Assembly: GCA_021018815.1 (NCBI GenBank)
Contig: JAITYX010000004.1
Location: 8,441,501-8,505,500 of the forward strand
DNA: 64,000 bases
Reading direction: 5' to 3'
From: Talinum fruticosum
Taxonomy: Eukaryota > Streptophyta > Magnoliopsida > Caryophyllales > Talinaceae
Below the pieces are notes generated by a model. The model did not search any database, had not been told where the DNA came from, and saw only the letters and a list, made by a program, of their open reading frames with translations. Below, piece by piece: positions 24,460 through 35,980 of this stretch (positions are counted from its first letter, which is position 1; each line of letters opens with the position of its first letter). Made by a program: the position numbers and the translations under genes.

Positions 24460-24912
24460 ATGAAGGTCTACAGAAACCCTAGCCCATTCACGCTCTCTCT
24501 CCTCTGCCTTCCTCTTCACAAGCAAACCTATTTCATCCAACTCTTGTTTTTTCGGGCTTGTAATTTGGAAGGAGCCTATCCCATCCAACGTTTGTCAGTA
24601 TTAATTCTCCTCTTGTTCTCTACAGCGTGTGTGGTTGTTATGACAGAGGAAGTGCATAGATCAAATAATGTAACAACAATGGATGTGAATATTGGAGTGA
24701 TTTACAATGAGGATAGCTCGGTGGGGAAGATGGGTTTGGAATGCATAGAGATGGCTCTGGTGGACTTTTATCAGAATCATGACCATTACAAGACCAGGAT
24801 TAAACTTGATAAGAGGCTCCTTCCAAACAACAACATTCTTCGTTTTGGGGGTCAGCTCTCACTCTCTCTCTCCTCTGGTTTTGGGGTCTTTAATAATCAA
24901 ATTTCAGTTTAG
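24460..24912 (+). pseudogene. Glutamate receptor-like (GLR) exon 1 fragment
   Basis: A 150-codon ORF from ATG 24460. After a hydrophobic signal-peptide-like run (RLSVLILLLFSTACVVV, about residues 43-60) it reads VNIGVIYNEDSSVGKMGLEC and MALVDFYQNHDHYKTRIKL (residues about 76-117). These match the start of the extracellular ligand-binding (ANF-receptor/periplasmic-binding-like) domain of plant glutamate-receptor-like channels. Similarity ends after RIKL; the last 30 residues are low-complexity read-through. A CT-rich leader (24410-24455) resembles a plant 5' UTR. None of the later exons (ion pore, second ligand lobe) lies downstream, where LINE and Copia remnants begin. This is a gene fragment, or an exon cut off from its gene. 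The assignment to GLR is fairly secure; function is not expected. Confidence 0.7.
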
Positions 24913-24956
24913 TTTTTAGTTTTCAAATTTTCAATTTTAGGTTGCGATTTTCGTTT

Positions 24957-25048
24957 CTAGTTTTTAGCCCATGCGCTACATGGTTAGTATTATTTTTACT
25001 TATATGTATATAATACTAGTTTTTAGCCCATGCGCTACATGGTTAGAA
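24957..25048 (-). repeat. Duplicated Helitron-3'-end-like hairpin
   Basis: A 59-bp tandem duplication. Read on the minus strand, each unit has a hairpin (CCATGTAGCGCATGG), then GCTAAAAA and CTAG. The second unit is followed by T (25016-25020). Helitron 3' ends have this form: hairpin, a short gap, CTRR, host T. If real, the element body would extend rightwards into LINE and Copia debris. No second end was found. Confidence 0.4.
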
Positions 25049-25249
25049 TTATTTTTAATATATAATATTTTTTTATCTTATTTTGTTTTAAAGATTGCAT
25101 AATTTTACTAATTTTTCTTTTTAAATTAATGTATTAAACATATATGCAAGTGGATGATATGTATACATATTATCTTAGAATTTATGATAACTTGAATATC
25201 ATGTCAATTAAAAAAACAAATGTAAAATGAGAAAAATAAATATTTTTTT

Positions 25250-26275
25250 TTGGTATGAAATCAGCATAACTTCATTACCATAACCTGGAATTTACAATTC
25301 ATATACAAAGGTCATAGTGGGTGGAGAAAATCCATGTGAAAGCAGGCCTAAAATTCTATTTTAAACTTTTTACAACAATGAGCAATATATTTGATTCTAC
25401 TGGTAAATGGGGTTTGACATATCCTGTAGACCTTTGCCATAGCTCCTGGAATTTCTTTCATTCCAAATCACGTATGTGGTCATGGTTATGCATATGCCAA
25501 AGATCTTATATTGAAAACTGGTGTATCTGTTTAGAGCGTAGGTCTTCTTAACATCTTGGATGCTATAAACAGGATGCCAAAGTTGGTAGTGAGCTAGCAT
25601 ATTTTGCACTATCATATGGTTGTATGCATACATGTAAGATAGGTTTTCATGGCTCTCATTCCAGTCTAGACATAACTGGCAGGTTTCAGGGAGCACAGCT
25701 ACATGTTTGTTCAGCTTGTCTAAAGTTGCTAGTATGCCTAACCAAGCTCTCCAAAAGCAAAGAGTATGCTTAGAAAGGTTGTATCTATCCTATATCAGCT
25801 GAGTTATTGGTATCTTTGTAGGGATACCTTGTAACCATTTGTAGCCACTGGCAATAGTGTAATCTCCAGTACGATTAGCCTTCCATCTGTTATTTAAATA
25901 ACCAGGAGCAAACTCTGCTCTCAGCTTCAAAATCTGTCTCTAATACCAGGCTGAGTGTGGTTTAGCTTATACCTGCCAGCAAACTTCCTCCTTAATACTT
26001 AAATCCATTTCACCCACAGGGTTTTTATCATCTATTAGGTACCATAGGTGTTTTGCCACTACTGCTTTATTCCAGTTGATACAGTTTCTCACCCCCAATC
26101 CTCCTGCAGATTTAGGATTGCAGATAGTAGACCAAGCTACTGGTGGAGCTTTTTATATTTAGCAGTTTGATTCCACAAAAATTCCTACATATGTATTCAA
26201 TTTGCTTGATCACCTTCTTTTGTTAAAATTTCCAACTATATGTCTGGTAAGTATACCTGCGAGATCTCGGTAAAA
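25250..26275 (-). pseudogene. 5'-truncated LINE tail, minus strand
   Basis: On the minus strand this reads as the C-terminal part of plant L1 ORF2. It has the segment before the zinc domain, with KQIEYICRNF and PVAWSTICNPKSAGGLGVRN-like sequence (26215-26080, spread over frames), followed by a zf-RVT-type stretch with CQLC and an NERNSR motif (25690-25400). A T run at 25242-25250 corresponds to its A tail. Endonuclease and catalytic reverse transcriptase are absent. Frameshifts and stops are present. It abuts the gag of the Copia remnant and may have inserted there. Confidence 0.75.
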
Positions 26276-26279
26276 ATAC

Positions 26280-29200
26280 CAAAATGATAGAACATGAAAA
26301 AACTCATCGATTTCTAATGGGGTTAGATGATGACCTCTACCCCAATGTAAGAGGTCAAGTTTGGCACTGGACCCATGTCATCCATGGACAAAATGTTCAC
26401 CATGGTCCAATAGGAGGAGAACCATAAGCGAATTATGACAAATTGTAAAATTAGAGGAGAGAATGCGGCTGATGATGTGACCCATCTCGCAAAAACCTCT
26501 CCCTATGACAAAATGTCTTGTAAACACAGCGAAAAAGGTTGGACATGAAGATTCCAATTGTTTTGAGATTGTGGGTTATCCTGCCAATTGGAACACTCGT
26601 GGAGGTTACAGAGGATGAGGTAGAGGGAGAGGTGAACGAGGTGGTCGTACAGACTCAGGTCGAGGTCGAGGGAGCAATGCAACTAGAGAATTCGCTTATG
26701 CTGTCCAAGTCCAAAACGAACGTGCGCCAACCCTAGAACCTGATGAAAATAGATTTACTATTTCTAGTTTCACTATCGAGCAAGTACAACAGATTTTGAG
26801 TCTCAGTGAAACACCGTAACCAAGGTATGAAAAACTCATCAGTAAGAATTCTTGGCTTTTAGATAGCGGGGTTTCCTATCCTATGACTAAGGATATACAT
26901 CCACTTCAAGATGTGGGTAATATTTTTCCTATTGCGGTCAACCATCCTAATGGCGAGAAAACTTTATCAACTAAACATGCTCATGTGATTTTGAGCTCTA
27001 CGTTTATTGTGCATAATGTATTATATGGGCCCACTCTGAGTTGCAACTTGATTTCTATAGTGCAACTTATACATGAATTAAATCAAATAGTAATATTTAT
27101 AGATAAGTTTTGCATGTTACAAGATCATACTATGAGGAATCTAATTGGAGTGGGTGAGCAACGAAATAGGGTTTATCACTACAAGGAAACATCATCTTCA
27201 AAGATTCAAGCTAATGTTGTCAATCTTTGGCATTGAAGAAGGGACATCCTTCAAGTCAGAGGTTATCCTATTTATCTAGTAATCTTAAGAAAAATATTTC
27301 TAGTCGAGTTAAAGATGAAATTTGTGATGTGTGTTTTAGGGCAAAACAAACTAGTATGCATTTTTCTTTGAGTGATAATAAAGCATCTAATTGTTTTAAT
27401 CTTCTTCATTACGATGTGTAGAGAGCATATAGAGTTGCCTCTTTCACAGTACTAGATCACATTATTTTCTTACTACAGTAGATGACGCTAGTAGAGTTGC
27501 TTGGGTGTACTTAATGAAGGAGAAAAGAGAAAGCATCCCAATTATTCAAGAATTTTCGCACTATGGCCAAAATTCAATTCAAGGATGATGTAAAAATCAT
27601 GGGGAGTGATAATGGTTTGAAATTTAGTTTTGGACCAATATAAAAATTCTACGGAGAACATGGAATTATACATCAATCAAGTTACATTGTGACACCCCTC
27701 AACAAAGCAAAAGGGCTGAAAGAAAACATTGACATATTTTAGAGGTGTCTAGGGTGCTATGCATCCAAGCTAACCTTTCCTTATCTTTTTGGGCTGAGTG
27801 TCCTCTCTGCAGCTTATTTAATCAATACAACTCCAACTTTCCCTTATCTTTTTGAGAGGCAAAACACCTTACGAGGTCTTATTCATAGAAAAACCTTCCT
27901 ATTATCATATTAAGGTTTTTGGTCATTGTGTTATGTCTATTGTCACTAAATACAAAAGGAAAATCTTGGGGAACGGAGTTAGAAGTGCTTATTCATTGGT
28001 TACCCCTATGATAAGAAAGGATGGAAGGTTTATGATGTTGAAATTGGTGAAATATTTGTGAGTAGCGATGTAATGTTTCATGAGGAGGAGTATCCTGTTA
28101 TCAGTGACAATGAGAATGAAACAAAGGAAATCCTCTCAAATCAAAATTGTCCTTTGATTTGTGATGATAATAATTCGACAGTAACTCCACAATTGTTTTA
28201 GCCACAAAATGAGCCTCAAATTGGAGACACCAGTCATGAAAAGGACAATCAAGCGCAACATATGCCTAGTGAGATTAACGAGATGCATAAGGTAAGAGGG
28301 AGTGATCAAGTTAATGAAGTTAAGCATGTGGTTATTAGGATGAGGTCAATGCAACAAAAGGAGTATAATTCATCTTCAAGATTGTATGTACTATACGACG
28401 AGTACAATAGACCCGCTCTCACCAAATTTAGACCGACTTCATAAGGCATCTTTAGATACACCTTATGCCATTACTGATTAGATTATTTGTGCTAATTTTT
28501 CTAGTGCGCATGAATGTAACTTGGTGGCTATTACCAAAATTGTTGAACCCAAGTATTTTCACGAGGCGGTAATAAAAGATCCAGGTTGGCGTGAAGCAAT
28601 GAGCGAGGAAGTGGAAACTTTAGAAAAAATAATATTAATACATGGATGATAGTGGATGTGCCAAAAGGAGGAATCCCATTAACTGTAAATGGGTATATAA
28701 GGTTAAATGTAATTCAGATGGGACAATTCACTATTGCAAAGCACGACTTGTGATGTGATGAGATAAGCAAGTTGAGGGTTTTGACTACAATAAGATTTTC
28801 GCATTAGTTGCCAAGATGATGAGCGTTCGAACATTATTTTCAATTACAACTGTAAAAGGGTTGGAAATGCATCAAATAGATGTAAAACAGGTACCTCGTT
28901 AGTGGTTTCCAAAACTATCATCCAAGCTACAAGAATATGGATTTGCTCATTCCTATGTTGACTACTTTTTTACTTATAGAAAAAGGATGACATTTTCATG
29001 GCTCTTTTGATTTATATTGATGATTTGGTACTTACAGGAGATAGTCATTGAGCTTAAAACAAGTTCAAAGAGTATTTGCATGGGTGTTTTCAGATCAAGG
29101 ACTTGGGCCCTCTTAAATATTTTCTTGGCATCGAAGTTGAAAGGAGTTAGAAAGGCTTGTTTCTAAGTCAAAGAAAATATCCACTTGAAACTGTAGAGGA

Positions 29201-29390
29201 GTGTGGATTACTCGGGTGCATATCGGTAGATTTTTCAATGGAGACCAACCATACAAGCTCTACAGGACCATATGTTGTATTGACGTTTGATCGGGAGGTT
29301 TATTTATTCAATGTTCGTATTAAATTGCCACTCGGTTATCTCAAAATTTTACAATTACCACTAGTGAACTTTCGTTGCTAAGCTTGTCAC
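26280..29390 (+). pseudogene. Decayed Ty1/Copia polyprotein
   Basis: Fragments in Copia order on the plus strand. Gag (RFLMGLDDDLYPNVR near 26310, a zinc-knuckle remnant GHEDSNCFEIVGYP-like near 26535, then an Arg/Gly-rich stretch). Protease (WLLDSG near 26850, here DSGVS). GAG-pre-integrase (LWH near 27225, GHPSSQRL). A broken integrase (TVDDASRVAWVY near 27478). Reverse transcriptase (DPGWREAMSEE near 28580, YIDDLVLTGD near 29012, IKDLGPLKYFLGIEV near 29092). The frame breaks many times and the RNase H end is lost. Integrase preceding reverse transcriptase identifies Copia. No flanking LTR pair was found, so the element ends are undefined. Confidence 0.85.
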
Positions 29391-29838
29391 TAGAGTAATT
29401 ATTGCGAGTCATAAATATCATTCTAGCAAGGTTTAACCATTTAAAACTAGTTCATGTACTTTTTCCGGTAAAAACCCATTTGTGTTTAGTTTGAAGTTTT
29501 TTTAAAAAGAAAATTCGAAAACGTAAACCACTCGCTACTTCTTCCTTCCCTTGATTTGCATAGCACTCACTCATCATTCTCTCTTCCCTTCTCTCTCTTT
29601 CTCTGGTTTGAACCCTAAAATTGGGGGCTAATTATAAGTGACTGTTGACGAGAAAGAATCAAAATGAAGGAATTATTAGGAAAGCTTGAAACGAATCTCA
29701 CTTGGAAGAGTTTTTATCATAATCAAGAGGTAACTTTTAGGATTATTTTGAAAAACGTGTGAAAATTGAAAACGCATGGATTAGAAGTTCATTCTACCAA
29801 CACTGCTCCACCCTTAATTCCTCATAGTTCAAAGAAGT
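29391..29838. other. Spacer, no gene seen
   Basis: Mixed sequence including a CT-rich stretch at 29575-29610 and an ATG-led short reading near 29663. Nothing was recognised. Confidence 0.45.
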
Positions 29839-29988
29839 TTGTACCTACTTCTTCAAGACATAGCTAAGCAATGAGAAGGTTTGGCAACATAAAGAAGGTA
29901 AACTTCCTAAAGCTTGCACCTACTTCTTCAAGACATAGTTAAGCAATGAGAAGGTTTGGCAACATAAAGAAGGTAAACTTCCTAAAGA
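29839..29988. repeat. 75-bp tandem duplication (two units)
   Basis: Two nearly identical 75-bp units in direct orientation, offset 29839 to 29914, both containing CTACTTCTTCAAGACATAG. They differ at only a few bases, so the duplication is recent. No function can be inferred. Confidence 0.9.
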
Positions 29989-30053
29989 AAACTTATGTGG
30001 ACTTGGAGATCGATTTCCGTTCGGTACAAATATTACGTCATTTATACCCTTAT

Positions 30054-31390
30054 TTACTTAGTTTTTGACTTGTAAAATAATTTAATTTTAGGATTTTTAC
30101 TTGTTTTTCTTACTTTTGTAGGTAATAAATCAAATCGAGACAATAGCAAAAAGTTTGAGCCAAAAAGGAAGCAAAATGAGCAAGATAATGGTGTGCACAG
30201 GGGGCGAGTGCGAAGTCGCACAGCTGTGCGAACCGACCGTAAGCTATTCGAAGTCGCACGGGGGCCGTGCGAAGTTGCACGGCCGTGCAACTTCCCGGTT
30301 TCGATTTTTCTCGGTTTTTACAGGTTATAAAAGGATAATTTTGGTTCTAATTCTGGGAAGGCTGTGTTTTTAGGGTTTTTAGGGACCTCTTAGGGTTCTT
30401 ACTTAGCCAAAATAAAACCCCATTAGGGGAGATTAGTGTAGAGATTTGTATAAGATTTTGGGATTCAAGTCTTCAATTTCAATTCAAGCATAAGTTTTCT
30501 CTTTCTCTCTTCTTCTTTACTTCTAGTTTAATACTTTGATTGTTTAATTTAGTTTCAAGATTCAATTTTTATTAGTCTAGATGTTAATTATAGTTAGATT
30601 TGTTACTTGTTTTCATGCTTGAGTTTAATTATCTAGTTTATGTTCTTGTTCAAGTCAATTTATGTTAGTTTGTTCTTTAGTGTAGTTTTTATTTTTGTTT
30701 CATGTTTTAATGTCAATTAGTTGTTAAAGTTGATTGCTTTGGTTGTGGTTAGCCTTCCTAATGGATAATTAATCTTGTTTAGGCCTTAACCCAACTAGTT
30801 TATGCTTGTTGTTTGGGATTGTTTCTCATGCCCACCACGTGTTCGATGAAATGCCCGAAAGGGATTTTCATCTTGATTTTTGGGTAATTGGTCTATCACT
30901 GAAAGGTGGAGTCAATTTACTAGCGTGGGTAAAGAGGATAGTCGGGATTTTGGCATGAAAATAGCCCGAATCCTAGCTAGGTCCATAGGTTGCTTCTCTT
31001 GTAGTCGAATTAGTTTAACCCCACGAAAGTAGGTGGTTAGAACAATTAGATTAGCTCCTGACCCTCGAAAGTGTGGCTTGAGTGGCCTTTGATGGTGCAA
31101 CCGACCACTCCTAAATGCTTGCATAGACTTGGTTAGGTGTAGGCTTGTCTTGATTAGTTAGTTTATTAAGTGGTAAAATCACAACCTGAGTATTTTATTT
31201 TTGTTACTTTCTAGATTAGTTTAATCACCATATCTACCTCATCCGTGTTGATTCGCCTAGGTAGAAAGTTTAGGTTAGCTTTGGTATTTGAAACGCAACT
31301 CTCTGTGGACACGACCCGTGCTTACCGGCTAGCTACAGCTACACCGTGCACTTGCGGTATTATATTTCTCTCAACAATTTCTATTTGAGA
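30054..31390 (+). repeat. Ty3/Gypsy-like LTR and leader fragment
   Basis: The composition and phrases resemble LTR-leader regions of plant Athila/Tat-type Gypsy elements. There is a cluster of palindromic GTGCGAAGTCGCAC words at 30195-30290 and a GATGAAATGCCCGAAAGGG passage near 30845. The end, near 31300-31375, has GTGGACACGACCCGTGCTTA then TTGCGGTATTATA. The usual primer binding site is missing and no second LTR or pol is nearby, so the boundaries are approximate. The assignment rests on pattern memory and not on an alignment. Confidence 0.4.
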
Positions 31391-31734
31391 AAGATGAACC
31401 CTTAAATGCTAAGGGAATATGCTTTTTATATATTTTGTTGATGCACTTTGTAATAGTGCATATTGTAATTAGCTTCTCATTAAGTATCCTAATTTTTTAT
31501 GGGGTTATTGCAAACTCTAAGCATGAGAATATTGTACCCATTACATATTCCCTTTAAATGTCAAATTTTCAATGTTCTCAACTTTCAATTCTGTTTTGTA
31601 TGTAATTATTATTATCAGATTTACAACCTTTGTTCATTATTTCCGAAACAATATACCTCAAATAATATACACCATTAACAATTTCTCAACCAATCAATTG
31701 AAATACTTGCTTGTCTTTTTTTTTTTTTTTTTGT

Positions 31735-31935
31735 CTTTATGAAACTGGACCTATTCCTATAGTTCTAAGTAAGAACCGTAATAAAAGGTTATGAAACTCG
31801 ACCTATTACTATGGTTGTAAAGAAGAATCGTAGTAATAATTCTAACCTATTACTATGGTTCTTCCTCGGAAGGTCCAATTTCATGACCTTTTATTATGGT
31901 TCTTCCTTCGAATCGTATGAAAAGGTCATTTTTTC
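31735..31935. repeat. Foldback-like cluster of inverted repeats
   Basis: Imperfect copies of ACCTATTACTATGGTTCTT occur several times in both orientations. One pair forms a near-perfect hairpin (ATTACTATGGTT ... AATCGTAGTAAT at about 31804-31836). Such clusters are seen in subterminal regions of CACTA-type or foldback elements, but no terminal repeats were found. The superfamily is left open. Confidence 0.5.
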
Positions 31936-32086
31936 CAAATTTTACAAAAATACTTGTTAACAACCATTTCAATGTCATTCATCCGTCAATCTTCATCGTT
32001 ATAATATTTCAATCAAGCAATCACAACTACATCAACCTAAAATTTCACCCCTAAATCCCTTAAACACTACAAATAACACAAAACAT

Positions 32087-33285
32087 ATATCCACATGGCT
32101 AATAAAGAATATCCACATGTCATAATTAGGTATCACATATATGCATATAATAGACATATCATGCTCATGAAGTTAATAAATCAATAGAAAACATTATACC
32201 AAGGAAAACATGTAATAATATCAACTAACGAGAGATGACATATGGAATATGAGATGATACTTATGCATTACATGTGAATGATAATGCAAAGAGGAATATC
32301 CATGGTATGCAAAAAATATAATACGAGATGACTAGATATAAGAATCTATCATCTATCATGAATAAGACCATATAATTAAAGTAAGCATTGAATGTCATTC
32401 CCTAAAAGTAATTCAAGTATATAAATATATGGTAAATTGATCAACCACTTGAATTTAAGAGAAGAAAACATGTAAGAGTAACAATGATCTATGACCAAAA
32501 AAAAAAAAAAAAATCACTACTATACTTTCTGACCTCTTTCTCTAAGTCATGACTATTAATTGTCGACTTTAGACATTTCTTGATCTGTTTCGATTGAGTA
32601 AGATTTTTTCAAGAATACTTGAGATCATATTTTCCTCAAGATTTCTTTGACAAAACATCGTTTCTATCATCGATTCATAACTTTGACATTGGAATTTAAA
32701 TCGACTCCTTAATTTTGTGATTAGATCATATTTTTCTACAAATACTCAACGAGTTTATCGAGTATTAAGAGAGGGCTTTTCCGTCAATTCAAAAATCATG
32801 GATGATAACTCAGAAAATATAGATGGATCGCCGGACATGTGTCTCGAGCATCCACTATCCAGATACTAACAGATCGATTTGGCTTTCAAGCATATTTGTA
32901 CTCGGAAAAATCAAACCTTTATGTTTCTTTTGACCAAATGGTTCTAGTCCGACTGGTCGGATACCATGTTTGGGGGTTTTGTCCCTTTGGGAACCCAAAC
33001 TTGGATTATCTTTTTGCCTCTAGGTTTATAAGTAGGTGAAGAGTTAAAGTAACTCCTTTTTTTTTTTCCGAGGTTGAGGTGACTTTGAGTCGTTGGAACG
33101 TCCCTTTTTCAAAATGATTTTTGTGTTTTCTAACTCTCGGAGTCAAATCCAATACCTTGTTTTTTTATAAGAGATGGTATGAGATTCTAATATCATGTTG
33201 AGACACTAAAGAAAGGTGATTTGTTATAAGCTCTTCCTTTTGAACATACTCGGGATAATAAGACATGATCGTAGTCCACAAGAAT
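32087..33285. other. Non-coding block B sequence (LTR-element interior)
   Basis: 1.2 kb with no supported gene, matched by 56845-58066. In the right-hand copy this stretch lies inside an LTR element on the minus strand. The 66-codon ORF at 32839-33039 is broken by indels in the paralogous copy. Confidence 0.55.
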
Positions 33286-33891
33286 TAGGGTCGGCAATGG
33301 GGCGGATACGGGCGGGTTTTCCTATACCCATATCTATACCCGTTTTCAAAATGCATACCCATACCCATACCCATTTCCCACCAGGTGTTAAAAATCTATA
33401 CTCATACCCATACCCATCGCGTTTTGCGGGTATGCGGGTTTTATTTGGGTACAAATAATCTAAAAATAATGATATTCATATTAAGCTCATATTTAACATT
33501 TCTCACCTTTCAACCAAAAAAAAAATAGATAGCAAGACACCGGAGGAGACAGGAAGATAGAGGTAGACAAAAGACACCCATAAACTAAGACTTCTTCTCT
33601 TGAAATGAATTTGGACTTAAACATTGGGCCTAAAATTCAACCTTCAATTTTTTTTTTAAACATTTAGCAAAATGGGTTGTGGGTGTTAAGTGGGGCGGGT
33701 GTTTCGGGTATGGGTTATGGGTGTTATATGGGGCGGCTATGGGGCTGGTGAAGCCTAAACCCATACCCATATCCACCCCATACCCATTATAATCATACCC
33801 GCCCCATACCCATTTTTTAAAAATTTTACCACCCATTCGGGTTTTAAATGGGGCGGGTTTTAAATGGGTACAGGTTTTTGTGCCAGCCCTA
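33286..33891. mobile_element. hAT-type MITE
   Basis: 606 bp with ends TAGGGTCGGCAATGG / TGCCAGCCCTA and an 8-bp duplication ACAAGAAT (33278-33285 and 33892-33899). The paralogous block has a single ACAAGAAT at 58059-58066, an empty site. Internally it is rich in ATACCCAT and GGGCGGGT words. No transposase. It is related in its ends to the MITE at 15947 but has a different body. Confidence 0.93.
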
Positions 33892-33925
33892 ACAAGAATG
33901 TTAATTCTTTATAGTGTGAAAACTA

Positions 33926-33937
33926 GCTCGATACCAA
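33926..33937 (-). other. Primer binding site next to LTR
   Basis: Minus-strand TTGGTATCGAGC directly after the LTR's terminal CA. It is conserved in the paralogue at 58092-58104. Confidence 0.7.
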
Positions 33938-33938
33938 T

Positions 33939-35678
33939 TGAAAAGTCCCAAGGGGTCGGATATATCCTAGAGGAGGGGGTTGAATAGGGTATTTTAAAAT
34001 TTGAGGCGTCCGACTTGACCAAGAGGTCGGATATACGAAAAACAAATAAACAAAAAGTAAATGGGACAACGCAAGTTTATTTGTTCACGATCTTGGCTCA
34101 AATCTAAATAGTTGGGTTAATGACCACCTAAGGTTTCCTCCCTTAGAATTATCTTATATATTTTTTTATTGTTATAAGTGTTAGACAAGTTCTTCACTTA
34201 ACTTTTTAACCGAACTTTTGAGTAGACTAACTCTCAAGGTCCACCGCTCACACTTCTTTCGGTGTTATAACTCACAAAACAGTCTTCCCCAAGATTCTTT
34301 TGTACAACTCACAAAATATGTAAATCTTAGACACTTTGATACAAGAATGATTTGAGTAAGCGTGATTACAAGAGATTAGGATAAGATATGAAGTGTATTC
34401 TCTTGCTGAATTGATCCACGATCTTGGCTTGTCTTTTTATAGCTTTCCCTTCATTTGGTAGACTTATACCGGCAATCGGGTCATTCGGTTCGGGTTAGTT
34501 CGGTTCGGGTTAACTTCGGGTCAATCTTGTTCGGGTCCGGTTCGTTTCGGGTTAACTTGGTTCGGGTCAACTTCAAGTCAATCTCGTTCGAGTTCAGTTT
34601 GGGTTCGGGTCAACTTCGGTTCGGTTCAACTTCGGGTCGGGTTTGGATTCGGGTCGGGTTAATTTCGGATTGGGTCAACTTGGGGATGTAATCGGGTCAC
34701 TTTTTGGGGTCAAAATCCATTCAAAATTGTACCCACTAAAAAAATTGTGCCACTATAGACACAAAAGTCCATCTTGAGAGACGCACAAAAAAATATGGAT
34801 TGGGTCACTTTTATTCGGGTTAAATCGGTTCGAGTCTAATTCGATTTGGGTCATTTTGGGTTTGATTCGTAATTGGGTCAATCATATTGCGGGTCGGTTC
34901 GGTTTTGGTTCGGGTCGGAATCGGGTTGATTAAATTTCGGGTCGGTTCGGTTCAAGTCGATTCATTTTGGTTTTTGGGTTAAAATTGGTTCAACTGTTTT
35001 GGATGTTGGTTCGGTTTGGGTTTCGGGTCGTTCGAGTTGACCCGTTCGGTTCGAGTCGGTTTTTGCCAGGTCTAGGTAGACCATTGGAGTCGGCATTGGA
35101 AATAAGATATTCTCTGTCCGACTTAGTAACTTAATCTTGACAGAATCCGATCGTTGTCCAAAATCTTGATACTTTCCAGTTTTGGCTTTTTTCTTGAAAT
35201 GCTCATGTATCTTTGAAAGTTTATCTTGGCTTAACAATCTTCAATCTTTTCTTAATTCACGTGGTTGCATTTTTCTTCTACTTGCAACGTATAAGAGCAT
35301 GATATGACCGATATCCTTCCAAATATAAGATCAATAAAATTTGTGGAAAGATTTAGATTTTATGCAATAAAATTATACCGTAATGTGCTTGCAATATATC
35401 CGACATTTTGGGAAATATATTCAGTGGGAATATTTTCTTAATTCAATGAGCTAGTATAATGATAAATTAGAAAATAATATCTAATCATGATATCGGATAA
35501 ATATGGAACATGAAGAATAATAAAAGGGACATATATGGAATATCTAGCTCCTTAATATTTGCTTTGAGTACAAAATTTATTAATACTCAAATGGGTCGGA
35601 TCTTTTCAAAAAAAAAAAAAATGGGTCAAATAAACAAATAAACGTGTCTGACTGTTCAGATTAACTATCTTATTAACA
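33939..35678 (-). repeat. Copia-type LTR, minus strand, interrupted by a MITE
   Basis: In minus-strand sense it runs from TGTTAATAAG near 35678 to CTTTTCA at 33939 (1,740 bp, about 1.12 kb without the MITE). It is followed on the interior side by ATTGGTATCGAGC, a tRNA-iMet-like primer binding site at about 33926-33938. It is paralogous to 58105-59148 and shares its 3' half with 310-771 and 50573-51220. Confidence 0.8.
34465..35074. mobile_element. hAT-type MITE built of GGTTCGGGT-like repeats, nested in LTR
   Basis: 610 bp with ends TATACCGGCAA / TTGCCAGGTCTA and duplicated target GGTAGACT (34457-34464) / GGTAGACC (35075-35082). The paralogous LTR has a single GGTAGATC at 58621-58628. Most of the interior is a degenerate array of TTCGGGTC/GGTTCGG words. 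It is the same family as 38517-39098. The 78-codon ORF inside is a product of the repeat. Confidence 0.9.
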
Positions 35679-35972
35679 ACTAGTATTTAGATTTAAGAGC
35701 AAAAGAATTTAAAAATGGACCACCAAACTCATGTCTAAAATACAAAAAAAAAAAAAAAAAAAGATCGACCAAATTTTGATATGGGGTATAAAACTACTCA
35801 TTTTTTTATTTGGTTGTAATCACTGGATAGAGATTGAGGCGCGCACACAAAAAAAAATTATCCAATTGTGCCATGTCATTTCCATTTCATATGACAAGAC
35901 ATACATATATATTTTTTTAACATGAAACTTTAATTTTTCATGTTGGTCAAGGGTAATTTTATAATCTTCAAC
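35679..35972. other. Non-coding block B sequence
   Basis: AT-rich flank of the LTR with an A run at about 35742-35762, matched by 59149-59449. No gene is seen. Confidence 0.5.
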
Positions 35973-35980
35973 CTAATAAG

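Noticed and set aside
34455..34691. 78-codon repetitive ORF
   Set aside because: It translates the GGTTCGGGTC array of a MITE; the repetition comes from the DNA repeat.
34480..35060. Regularly repeated words that could suggest a CRISPR-like array
   Set aside because: Repeats are degenerate and contiguous with no uniform spacers, in a eukaryotic MITE with an 8-bp target duplication.
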